From Hyphomicrobiales bacterium (GTDB lineage Bacteria; Pseudomonadota; Alphaproteobacteria; Rhizobiales; Beijerinckiaceae), in contig OMIJ01000107.1 in the NCBI GenBank assembly GCA_900299065.1, forward strand, positions 1-5,358: a stretch of 5,358 bases of DNA, given 5' to 3'. Below, one piece after another: positions 1 through 5,358 of the stretch. The notes below the pieces were generated by a model. The model saw only the letters and a program-made list of their open reading frames with translations. It was not told the DNA's origin and did no database searches. The translations under genes were made by a program, and so were the position numbers. The number at the start of each line of letters is the position of its first letter. Position 1 is the first letter of the stretch.

Positions 1-168
1 AGCGGATTTGAACTGGGTGAAGATTTGCGTTTCTCACATGCTCCTGATTATCTTCTTGGATTAGCCAAATCGAATGGCCTTAAGATGATTGTGATGCAGG
101 AATCCTCAACACGCATCGATCGAGGGCAAGATGTGCCTGGATTGATCTGCGTAATTAAAAAGCCCTGA
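1..168 (+). CDS. C-terminal fragment of a probable SAM-dependent (TPR-type) methyltransferase
   Basis: Frame 1 is open from the first base to a TGA at 166-168, giving 55 residues; the start lies upstream of the window. The visible part reads FELGEDLRFSHAPDYLLGLA, then a hydrophobic strand (LKMIVMQ), then STRIDRGQDVPGLICVIKKP. The pattern of LRFSHAPDYL, a short helix ending AKSNGL, a strand, an R-x-x-x-G-x-x-VPGL motif and a final hydrophobic strand is typical, from memory, of the extreme C-terminus of the predicted methyltransferases that carry N-terminal TPR repeats (COG4976 type). That final strand completes the Rossmann-like fold. The SAM-binding motif and any TPRs would lie upstream and cannot be seen, so the substrate is unknown. 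It converges on the PodJ-like gene with no spacer: its stop codon touches the stop of that gene. That a coding sequence ends here is fairly sure; the family is a recognition call from 55 residues. Confidence 0.7.
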   Translation, partial: SGFELGEDLRFSHAPDYLLGLAKSNGLKMIVMQESSTRIDRGQDVPGLICVIKKP

Positions 169-178
169 TCAGAGCTTT
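157..178 (-). terminator. Rho-independent terminator of the PodJ-like gene, built over the stop codons
   Basis: The 20 bases 159-178 form a dyad centred between 168 and 169, the point where the two convergent stop codons meet. On the minus strand the arms are AAAGCTCTGA and TCAGGGCTTT, so nine of ten positions pair and the tenth is a U-G wobble in RNA. The second arm runs into TTTTTAATTA, the U-tract of an intrinsic terminator. Read on the plus strand the same dyad has a C-A mismatch and only three U after the stem, so termination of the methyltransferase transcript should be weaker. No experiment supports this; it is read from the sequence. Confidence 0.65.
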
Positions 179-3100
179 GCCTTCAAAGTAATTTTCTGCT
201 TGGCATCGGAAAAGGGTTGAACTGAAGTTTGCTTATCATTTGAGGGCGCATTTTTGGTCGCCTGAGGCTGAGCATTTTTATTCACCTGCACCTGGAATGG
301 CTCCACATCATTAGCAGAGACAATGGGATTACGTGGTGCGAAGGCTGCAATCGTAGATTTTGCAGCTTTCATCTGCTCTCCAGACAAACGGGCATTCAGC
401 TCATCGCGTTTTTTAGCTGCTTCACTATCACCTTGCTGTGCCGCAATAGCAAACCAGACATAGGCTGATTGAACATCCTGCGGCGTGCCCATTCCTCGTG
501 CATTCAGGACAGCAAGATTGAACTGACTATCGCGCACACCGTTTTCAGCCGCCTTGAGGAACCATTTTTTTGCCCCCGCATAATCAGGATTATTGCCACC
601 CCCATCTGCCATAAGAACTGCGAGATTATGCATGGCCTTTATGTTACCGCGCTCGGCTGCTTTGGCATACCAGAATTTAGCTTTGTTCAAATCCCTATCG
701 ACACCAAGTCCCTTTTCATAGATGGACCCAAGACGATATTGCGCCACAGGCAAATCTTGAAGAGCCGCACGTTCAAACCATTGTGCCGCCTGTTTAGCGT
801 CACGTGGGACGCCCATTCCCTCTGCATACCGATCAGCCAGTTCAAATTGTGCATTGAGTTGATTGTGCTGGGCGGCATCGCGAATTTGCGCCAGTCTACT
901 CGTCTCATCAGGAGGCATGGACTTGATTGTATTATCTGCTAATGGATTAATCGCGCTAACCGGGAAAGGATCACCTGTCTGTTTGCCCAGACTCGATTGA
1001 CGATTGGGAGCAGAAGTTGGTTCCTTCATATCAGGGGCAAAAATAAGTACATTGCCTCCAACATTTTCTTGGCTCTGTATGGCTTTGCTGCTGTCATCCT
1101 CTGTTGATTTGCTGGGCGGCGGGGGCGCTTTTGGCGCCAATGGCTGATAATTTCCTTGAGCGGAATTACCAGATTGCGACGATTTGACAAATTGTAGAGA
1201 ACCCAAAGCAATGACCAGACACATGACGCCAATCATAGCTTTACGAATAACTGGTTTAGACAAGATAGCAGGTCGCGCAGCGCCTGATTGCTGTGACTCC
1301 ATCTCATCATCACCACTAAGCGCAGCTGCCGCTGCACGAGCCCGTGCGCGCGCTGCTGGCATAGCGGTATCAATCTGCAGACCAGAAGATTTTTCCTCGG
1401 TCTTGTCTGCATCAAGAGCCTGTCCGTTCTTTTGAGCTGCGCGCCGTGCAGCACTGATGAAGCTAGCTTGTGACGACTGGTCGTCGGCATGATCCGGACG
1501 TAGCATATCCTGATTAGCACCTGGATCGACAGAAATTGTCGATGTCTGGCGCATGAGAAGTGATTGACGATCTTCAGTAAAATCCAATCTGCTGCCAGGT
1601 ATAATTTCCAGATCCGGTAACCCACTGGTGAGAGAGGGAAGATCATTATCGCTCAATCTGGCTCTATTGGCGCGCTCAAAAGAAGTTGAGCGAACCGGTG
1701 ACTGATTATGCGCAGTCAGATCATGAGAGTCAGTTCCTGGTCTTGTGTCGCGAGATCCAAATTCTCTGCCTTTGATAGACTGCCTTTCGAGAGCGGATTT
1801 ATTTGAAATAGGGTGCGCTTCTCCCATCTCCTGTTCAAGGTGGGTAATACGATCAACTACTTTTTCTAAAGTCTCATGAACGGCTGTTAATGTTTCATGC
1901 GTGAGTTGATTATCCAAGATCTGTTGCTGACGTAATTCATCCAAACTCTGCGGCAAGGGTGAAGCAATGTGCATAATTGATTGCGACTGTATTTGATGCA
2001 AGACCTGCTGCGCCGCCATTTGAGCAGCCTCAATCAGTGTTTCCCGATGCAGGTCAGGAACCATAGAGGGCTGCGAGGAATGAGCGACGTGATCTATTTT
2101 TTCTACCAAACGATTAAGCTGGGTTTCTAAAGCTGAGAGATTGGTGAGGGAAGGAGCGGATCGATCGAGCCGATCAAAGAGTAAATTTTGAAATTGCGTG
2201 ATCTGGCGCGTGAGATCATCAATCTGTTGAGCCCCGTCGCCCAAATCGAGAATCTGATCCATCTTTTTTGATAAGGAGTCCAGCCGCTCTTCAAGTGAGT
2301 GCAAATGCTTTGAGGGAATGGATGGGCCTAATCGATTGCGGATTGACTCTACAATCTGCTTCAAATCTTCAGCGGACTGCCCGCTGCCGGCGATGAGGAG
2401 CTGATCCATGCGTTCGGCCAAAAGGCTGAGATCGTTTTGCATGGCCTCAAATGGCAGACGATAATCCATGGTACGCAACAATATTTGCTTGATATCATCC
2501 ATCTGGCCCTGCAAAATCTGCACAGCCGATACATCAATTTGCGTTACAGCGACATCATCAATCCGCTTGGTCAGCTGCCTTAATTCACTGCCCACAGCAT
2601 CAAGGGTCGAGCGCGGCGCAAAATCGGATAAAAGACCACGCACTTCAGCCAAAAGCTGATCGACAGGCAGCAAAGCGTCCTGCTGTGGTAAATGGGAGCG
2701 CCAAGCTTCGACTCTACTAGTGAGATCATAAAGTGAAGCTTCGAGAGACTGAATAAGATCACGCGGGGCAAGATTAGCTATAGTCATTCCCATATCAGCC
2801 AATTGCTGGCGAATATGATCAAATTCGGGAGAGGCCCTATTTTTTTCTATGGCATAGCGCGTTTGCTCCAGGCGTTGCGTTTCTTTCTCCAGCCACAAAT
2901 CTCTTTGTGTAGATTCCTGACGAAATAATTCTTCCCGCTGATGCGATTCTTGCCGCATGTCTTCAAGGCGCTTGAGGAGTCGCCCCAATTCAGCCTTGAT
3001 CTCGCTATCAAGTTGAGAGGGAACAGGCGCTTCACGCTGGGAGAGCGTCTCCTCGAGAGCTTTCTGACGTTCGGCAATTTGTAAAATGGCTTGCGCCAAA

Positions 3101-3978
3101 TGCGGGGGAAAGCCCGCTGAAGGGGCGACTGTCGTATTTGCTGGTCGTAAAAAGGGCGAGGATTGTGTCTCTGGCGCAGGGGCAGAAGCCTCGGTTAGCG
3201 CTTTAGGCATTGGCGTTTGAGTAGGTTTCGCCTGGGCGTTCTTGGTCAATTGTTCCAGACGCGATTCCAAACGCGAGATCGCTTCATGCACGCTCATGGT
3301 TTCAGGCTGCTGGGCAGATTGTGAGTCAATCACTTTCGTCTCGACAGCTTTGATTTGCACTGCTGGTTTACCAGCGCGCTCATCCATAGCCGCTTCAATA
3401 TTAGCAAGACGCCGTGAGACTTTTGCCAAGGCCGCGTTAGTTTCAGCCTGATTGTCGCGCGCGCCCTGCTCAAAGGCCATAACGGCTTCCTCGAGCAAAA
3501 GCTCAGGGTCAAAATAATCTGGCTCTCGATGCGCAGCCAGACTCTCGCGCCCCAATCGGCTGCGCTGTCGAATGATTGCTGCAGCATATGAATTGCGTTG
3601 ATGTTTGCGCCGTCTCAGAGTTAAGTCGTCGAGTTCTTCCTCGATCTCGCGATCAATCTCGGCTTCATCCTCATTATCCCTTTCATATTTGGCCGAGCGA
3701 CGGGCGCGCACAGACATTTGTCTTGCACGCCCAGTTTTCCTTTGACCTGAATGAGCAGCCGGCGAATTGGACATGCGCGCCAATCTGGCAGTGATGGCCT
3801 CCAATCGATCGATGCCGTCAACTTCATCGGCCTCTAGGCCCAATTCTTCAGCTTTGTCGACAATGATCGAGTTGAGCCATTCGCCCAAACTCATGCCCTG
3901 GCGATGCGCTGCCTGTTTCGCCGCTTCGCGAGCATCGAAATCAACCCCTTTGATGCTCCACAGAGCCGTTTTGTTCAT
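169..3978 (-). CDS. podJ: PodJ-like polar organiser with coiled coils, one TM helix and Sel1-like repeats
   Basis: 1269 residues. PodJ proteins are cell-pole scaffolds that recruit signalling and division proteins through a cytoplasmic coiled-coil part, with a periplasmic tail behind one membrane span. Visible in order: the N-terminal signature WSIKGVDFDAREAAKQAA and GMSLGEWLN (residues 7-36); a basic stretch (80-98), an acidic run (about 99-118) and RRRKHQR (122-128); long heptad-rich segments (about 180-250, 310-400, 405-720) broken by a Pro/Ala-rich linker (about 250-305); a low-complexity linker (about 720-835); FISAARRAAQ (840-849); an Arg/Ala run (about 874-887); a TM helix (about 914-931) preceded by RK, so the N-terminus is inside; a Pro-rich linker; four Sel1-like repeats (1042-1184); and a Gln/Asn/Lys-rich tail. 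The Caulobacter PodJ has a C-terminal peptidoglycan-binding domain; none is seen here. ATG at 3978 is chosen because it opens the conserved signature and has AGGG 7 bases upstream. An in-frame ATG at 4059 would add 27 unconserved residues and has no ribosome site. Family call is strong; exact orthology to Caulobacter PodJ is inferred. Confidence 0.86.
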   Translation of the reverse strand: MNKTALWSIKGVDFDAREAAKQAAHRQGMSLGEWLNSIIVDKAEELGLEADEVDGIDRLEAITARLARMSNSPAAHSGQRKTGRARQMSVRARRSAKYERDNEDEAEIDREIEEELDDLTLRRRKHQRNSYAAAIIRQRSRLGRESLAAHREPDYFDPELLLEEAVMAFEQGARDNQAETNAALAKVSRRLANIEAAMDERAGKPAVQIKAVETKVIDSQSAQQPETMSVHEAISRLESRLEQLTKNAQAKPTQTPMPKALTEASAPAPETQSSPFLRPANTTVAPSAGFPPHLAQAILQIAERQKALEETLSQREAPVPSQLDSEIKAELGRLLKRLEDMRQESHQREELFRQESTQRDLWLEKETQRLEQTRYAIEKNRASPEFDHIRQQLADMGMTIANLAPRDLIQSLEASLYDLTSRVEAWRSHLPQQDALLPVDQLLAEVRGLLSDFAPRSTLDAVGSELRQLTKRIDDVAVTQIDVSAVQILQGQMDDIKQILLRTMDYRLPFEAMQNDLSLLAERMDQLLIAGSGQSAEDLKQIVESIRNRLGPSIPSKHLHSLEERLDSLSKKMDQILDLGDGAQQIDDLTRQITQFQNLLFDRLDRSAPSLTNLSALETQLNRLVEKIDHVAHSSQPSMVPDLHRETLIEAAQMAAQQVLHQIQSQSIMHIASPLPQSLDELRQQQILDNQLTHETLTAVHETLEKVVDRITHLEQEMGEAHPISNKSALERQSIKGREFGSRDTRPGTDSHDLTAHNQSPVRSTSFERANRARLSDNDLPSLTSGLPDLEIIPGSRLDFTEDRQSLLMRQTSTISVDPGANQDMLRPDHADDQSSQASFISAARRAAQKNGQALDADKTEEKSSGLQIDTAMPAARARARAAAAALSGDDEMESQQSGAARPAILSKPVIRKAMIGVMCLVIALGSLQFVKSSQSGNSAQGNYQPLAPKAPPPPSKSTEDDSSKAIQSQENVGGNVLIFAPDMKEPTSAPNRQSSLGKQTGDPFPVSAINPLADNTIKSMPPDETSRLAQIRDAAQHNQLNAQFELADRYAEGMGVPRDAKQAAQWFERAALQDLPVAQYRLGSIYEKGLGVDRDLNKAKFWYAKAAERGNIKAMHNLAVLMADGGGNNPDYAGAKKWFLKAAENGVRDSQFNLAVLNARGMGTPQDVQSAYVWFAIAAQQGDSEAAKKRDELNARLSGEQMKAAKSTIAAFAPRNPIVSANDVEPFQVQVNKNAQPQATKNAPSNDKQTSVQPFSDAKQKITLKAKL
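427..855 (-). repeat. Four tandem Sel1-like repeats encoded in the PodJ-like gene
   Basis: Residues 1042-1184 of the PodJ-like protein divide into four units of 35-36 residues that begin NAQFELADRY, PVAQYRLGSI, IKAMHNLAVL and RDSQFNLAVL. They share the Sel1 pattern: A-x-x-x-L-(G/A)-x-x-Y at the start, then G-x-G-V, then A-x-x-W-(F/Y)-x-x-A-A. The third unit is weakest, with GGGNNPDY in place of the usual G-x-G-V-x-x-D. Sel1-like repeats form paired-helix solenoids that act as protein-binding surfaces. Their position after the transmembrane helix puts this surface in the periplasm. Confidence 0.9.
2020..2745 (-). repeat. Degenerate ~50-residue repeats in the PodJ-like coiled-coil region
   Basis: Five segments align on the pattern L-x-x-x-L-x-x-L-x-x-(R/K)-(M/I/V)-(D/E): LEASLYDLTSRVE at 412, VGSELRQLTKRID at 462, MQNDLSLLAERMD at 513, LEERLDSLSKKMD at 562 and LETQLNRLVEKID at 617. 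The spacings are 50, 51, 49 and 55 residues. In the first four units a second leucine-rich helix follows (for example LLAEVRGLL, MDDIKQILL, IVESIRNRL), so each unit looks like two helices. The last unit is partial. Unit boundaries are by eye. Confidence 0.6.
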
Positions 3979-3990
3979 GCTCGTGCCCTG
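3979..3990 (-). promoter_or_regulatory. Ribosome binding site deciding the PodJ-like start
   Basis: On the minus strand the bases before the ATG at 3978 read CCAGGGCACGAGC. AGGG ends 7 bases before the start codon, an acceptable Shine-Dalgarno spacing. The in-frame upstream ATG at 4059 is preceded by TCCCGTCG, with no purine-rich site. This supports the 1269-residue form over the 1296-residue one. Confidence 0.55.
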
Positions 3991-4244
3991 GACAATTCCA
4001 TAATGCAAAATCAATCGGACAGGCAGAATCAAAACCTTGAGCCAGTCTGACCTCACCATCGACGGGACATGGTAAAGAAAGCTTTAAATATGCGTGGATT
4101 TGGCACAATCAGGTTAACAGGCAGCCGATTAAGCCCCTGATTTATGGCGAACCACTCAAAGAACCGGCATTCGTCATGGCCTTTAGCGTTAAGAGTTCGG
4201 CAAAGAGTCGGCCTGGAACCAGTCCAGCTATGGAATGTACCATC

Positions 4245-4272
4245 TTGCCAATTCCCCAATTTAGTTTATATG
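4245..4272 (+). promoter_or_regulatory. Candidate promoter of the acyl-CoA dehydrogenase gene
   Basis: TTGCCA at 4245-4250 matches the -35 consensus at five of six positions. TATATG at 4267-4272 matches the -10 consensus at four of six. The spacer is 16 bases. The -10 element lies inside the inverted repeat at 4259-4282, so a protein bound there would compete with RNA polymerase. Transcription would begin near 4279, leaving a leader of about 95 bases before the ATG at 4374. The call is by eye and moderate. Confidence 0.4.
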
Positions 4273-4282
4273 TAAACTAAAT
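4259..4282. promoter_or_regulatory. Perfect 10-bp inverted repeat, probable operator
   Basis: The arms ATTTAGTTTA (4259-4268) and TAAACTAAAT (4273-4282) are exact reverse complements around the 4-base centre TATG. A 24-bp AT-rich dyad with a short centre is the shape of a site for a dimeric helix-turn-helix repressor or activator rather than of a terminator: it has only one G-C pair per arm and no following U-tract. It overlaps the likely -10 of the acyl-CoA dehydrogenase. MerR-type (LiuR-like) and TetR-type regulators commonly control acyl-CoA oxidation genes in proteobacteria, but no regulator gene is in the window and the site has not been matched to a known motif. Confidence 0.6.
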
Positions 4283-4325
4283 AGAAATGTGCGGATCGTC
4301 GTCCAAAATGACATCCGGCTTTTAC

Positions 4326-4340
4326 AGGATCCCTGATCCT
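4326..4340. repeat. Small perfect hairpin in the acyl-CoA dehydrogenase leader
   Basis: AGGATC (4326-4331) and GATCCT (4335-4340) are exact reverse complements with a 3-base loop (CCT). The stem ends 33 bases before the start codon and has no U-tract, so it is not an intrinsic terminator. It may be a minor leader structure or chance. Confidence 0.4.
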
Positions 4341-4373
4341 AAATTGGTTTGACATTCAGCTTGCAGGTTGGCC

Positions 4374-5358
4374 ATGCCCCGATATCAAGCCCCCGTTGAT
4401 GAAGTGCTGTTTATTCTCACCCATGTGCTGCCCTTGGCCGAGCATAAAGATCTGCCGGGATTTAGCGATCTGTCGCCGGATATGATCGAGGCCATTGTGC
4501 GCGAGGGTGCCAAGGTCTGTGAAGATTTTTTCCAGCCGGTCAATTACTCTGGCGATCGACAGGGCTGTCAGCGCCTGCCGGATGGACGTGTTGTCACGCC
4601 TGAAGGCTTTAAGGCTGCCTATGATGCTTATCGCAAGGGGGGCTGGATTGGCCTTTCTGCACCTGAGGCCTATGGCGGGCAAGGCCTGCCTAATACGCTT
4701 AATCATGTGATGGGAGAATTCACCGCTTCAGCCAATGTGGCGCTCTCCATGTATGGCGGGCTCACGCAAGGGGCCTTTGCCGCTTTATTGCAACATGGCG
4801 GTGCCGAGCAAAAAGCACTCTACATCCCCCCGATGATTGAAGGGCGCTGGACAGGCACAATGAATCTGACTGAGCCCCATTGCGGCACGGATCTGGGCCT
4901 GATCAAGACAAAGGCGATTGCCATTGAAGATGGCAGCTATGCCATTACAGGCCAGAAGATTTTTATCTCAGCTGGCGAGCATGATCTGTCCGAAAACATT
5001 ATCCATCTGGTTTTGGCGCGCCTGTCCGACGCGCCGCAGGGCACACGCGGCATTTCTTTATTTCTCGTGCCGAAATTTCTGGTGAATAATGATGGTTCGC
5101 TGGGTGCCCGCAATCACGTCAACTGTGGTGCGATCGAGCATAAAATGGGTATTCATGGCAATGCCACTTGCGTGATGAATTATGAGGGAGCCAAGGGCTT
5201 TCTTGTTGGCGAAGTCAATCGCGGCCTGCAAGCCATGTTTGTGATGATGAATGAGGCACGCTTGGGCGTTGCCATTCAAGGCCTGGCGCAATCGGAAGTG
5301 GCCTATCAAAATGCGGCTGTCTATGCCAAAGAGCGCCTGCAAGGGCGCGCTCTGAGCG
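4374..5358 (+). CDS. Acyl-CoA dehydrogenase, long form with extra N-terminal domain (partial, runs off the end)
   Basis: 328 codons are visible and remain open to the last base. The enzyme is an FAD-dependent oxidoreductase that forms the 2,3 double bond of an acyl-CoA and passes electrons to an electron-transfer flavoprotein. MPRYQAPVDEVLFIL at the N-terminus is the short extra domain (AcylCoA_DH_N type) of the roughly 590-600-residue subfamily that includes methylmercaptopropionyl-CoA dehydrogenase DmdC. Next come the helical N-terminal domain (about 40-158, with GWIGLSAPEAYGGQG at 90-104), the beta-barrel middle domain (about 160-275, with MNLTEPHCGTDLG at 163-175, ITGQKIFISAGEHD at 191-204 and HKMGIHGNAT at 256-265), and the start of the C-terminal helical domain (NEARLGVAIQGLAQ at 293-306). 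The catalytic glutamate and the extra C-terminal domain lie beyond the window, so acyl-chain preference cannot be judged. The ATG at 4374 fits the family start exactly and has AGG 6 bases upstream. The gene diverges from the PodJ-like gene and is probably controlled by the inverted repeat at 4259-4282. The family is certain; DmdC activity itself is not implied. Confidence 0.94.
   Translation, partial: MPRYQAPVDEVLFILTHVLPLAEHKDLPGFSDLSPDMIEAIVREGAKVCEDFFQPVNYSGDRQGCQRLPDGRVVTPEGFKAAYDAYRKGGWIGLSAPEAYGGQGLPNTLNHVMGEFTASANVALSMYGGLTQGAFAALLQHGGAEQKALYIPPMIEGRWTGTMNLTEPHCGTDLGLIKTKAIAIEDGSYAITGQKIFISAGEHDLSENIIHLVLARLSDAPQGTRGISLFLVPKFLVNNDGSLGARNHVNCGAIEHKMGIHGNATCVMNYEGAKGFLVGEVNRGLQAMFVMMNEARLGVAIQGLAQSEVAYQNAAVYAKERLQGRALS

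Larger units (their letters stand above)
3979..4373. other. Divergent intergenic region between the PodJ-like and acyl-CoA dehydrogenase genes
   Basis: This 395-bp gap must carry the promoters of both flanking genes, which point away from each other. The right-hand third contains a perfect inverted repeat, a plausible plus-strand promoter and a small hairpin, listed separately. The left part (3979-4240) holds no tRNA, no convincing protein gene and no clear minus-strand promoter. Two GANTC sites, the CcrM methylation target in alphaproteobacteria, are present (GAATC at 4026-4030 and GAGTC at 4205-4209), which is about the number chance would give. No full CtrA site (TTAA-N7-TTAA) or DnaA box was seen. 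Confidence 0.6.

Noticed and set aside
469..942. 157-codon plus-strand open frame antisense to the Sel1-like repeats
   Set aside because: It lies wholly inside a well-supported gene on the other strand; the product is rich in Cys, Ile and His in a disordered way with no motif. It is a shadow of the biased codons of the real gene.
1317..1360. GC-rich repetitive tract resembling a short tandem repeat
   Set aside because: It encodes the Arg/Ala run (RARARAAAAA) before the membrane helix of the PodJ-like protein, a low-complexity linker usual in this family, and the DNA units are not exact repeats.
1233..1646. 137-codon minus-strand open frame within the PodJ-like gene, and several shorter ones (687-908, 2847-3077, 3330-3587)
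   Set aside because: They are shifted frames of the PodJ-like gene, whose own frame carries the conserved signatures, membrane helix and repeats.
3979..4059. 27-residue N-terminal extension of the PodJ-like protein from the ATG at 4059
   Set aside because: It is hydrophobic but could pass for a signal anchor only by composition; the conserved family start is at 3978 with a better ribosome site, and a membrane anchor there would conflict with the cytoplasmic N-terminus expected from the single C-terminal span.
4053..4259. Minus-strand open frame of 68 codons between the two divergent genes
   Set aside because: It begins with TTG inside the inverted repeat, has no good ribosome site, overlaps the upstream extension of the PodJ-like frame, and its translation matches no family I recognise. 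Its composition looks like translated noncoding DNA.
4349..4354. Exact TTGACA hexamer just upstream of the acyl-CoA dehydrogenase start
   Set aside because: A -10 element at normal spacing would fall at about 4372, over the start codon, where the bases are CATGCC; no TATAAT-like sequence is there.
4356..4706. 116-codon minus-strand open frame antisense to the acyl-CoA dehydrogenase, and a similar one at 5058-5342
   Set aside because: The plus strand encodes unmistakable acyl-CoA dehydrogenase motifs across both regions; the antisense products match nothing.

Overview
The window looks like a chromosomal stretch from an alphaproteobacterium, most likely of the order Hyphomicrobiales (Rhizobiales). 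The evidence is a very large PodJ-type polarity protein with the N-terminal signature of that group (WSIKGVDFDAREAAKQAA, then GMSLGEWLN) and the pre-membrane FISAARRAAQ motif. It also holds a long-form acyl-CoA dehydrogenase of a type common in these bacteria. Base composition is moderate by eye and similar across the genes, with no sign of an insertion sequence, phage gene, CRISPR array, rRNA or tRNA. This is ordinary core-genome sequence rather than an accessory island.

Layout: positions 1-168 (+) are the last 55 codons of a gene whose C-terminus resembles TPR-containing class I methyltransferases. Positions 169-3978 (-) are one 1269-residue gene for a PodJ-like polar organiser: a cytoplasmic coiled-coil region, one transmembrane helix, and four Sel1-like repeats in the periplasm. 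The two genes converge with stop codons directly abutting (TGA|TCA). The junction is the exact centre of a 20-bp dyad that also forms a terminator for the long gene. Positions 3979-4373 are a 395-bp divergent intergenic region. Positions 4374-5358 (+) are the first 328 codons of an acyl-CoA dehydrogenase that runs off the window.

The intergenic region holds a perfect 10-bp inverted repeat (4259-4282) that overlaps a plausible promoter for the dehydrogenase, which suggests control by a dimeric regulator. A smaller hairpin sits in the leader. No strong promoter for the PodJ-like gene could be assigned by eye.

The three genes do not form a pathway. One is a cell-pole scaffold, one a fatty-acid-type CoA oxidation enzyme and one a probable methyltransferase, each apparently transcribed independently. 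I found no convincing new multi-gene system. The points most worth checking are the stop-codon terminator, the operator-like palindrome, and a roughly 50-residue internal repeat in the PodJ-like coiled-coil region.
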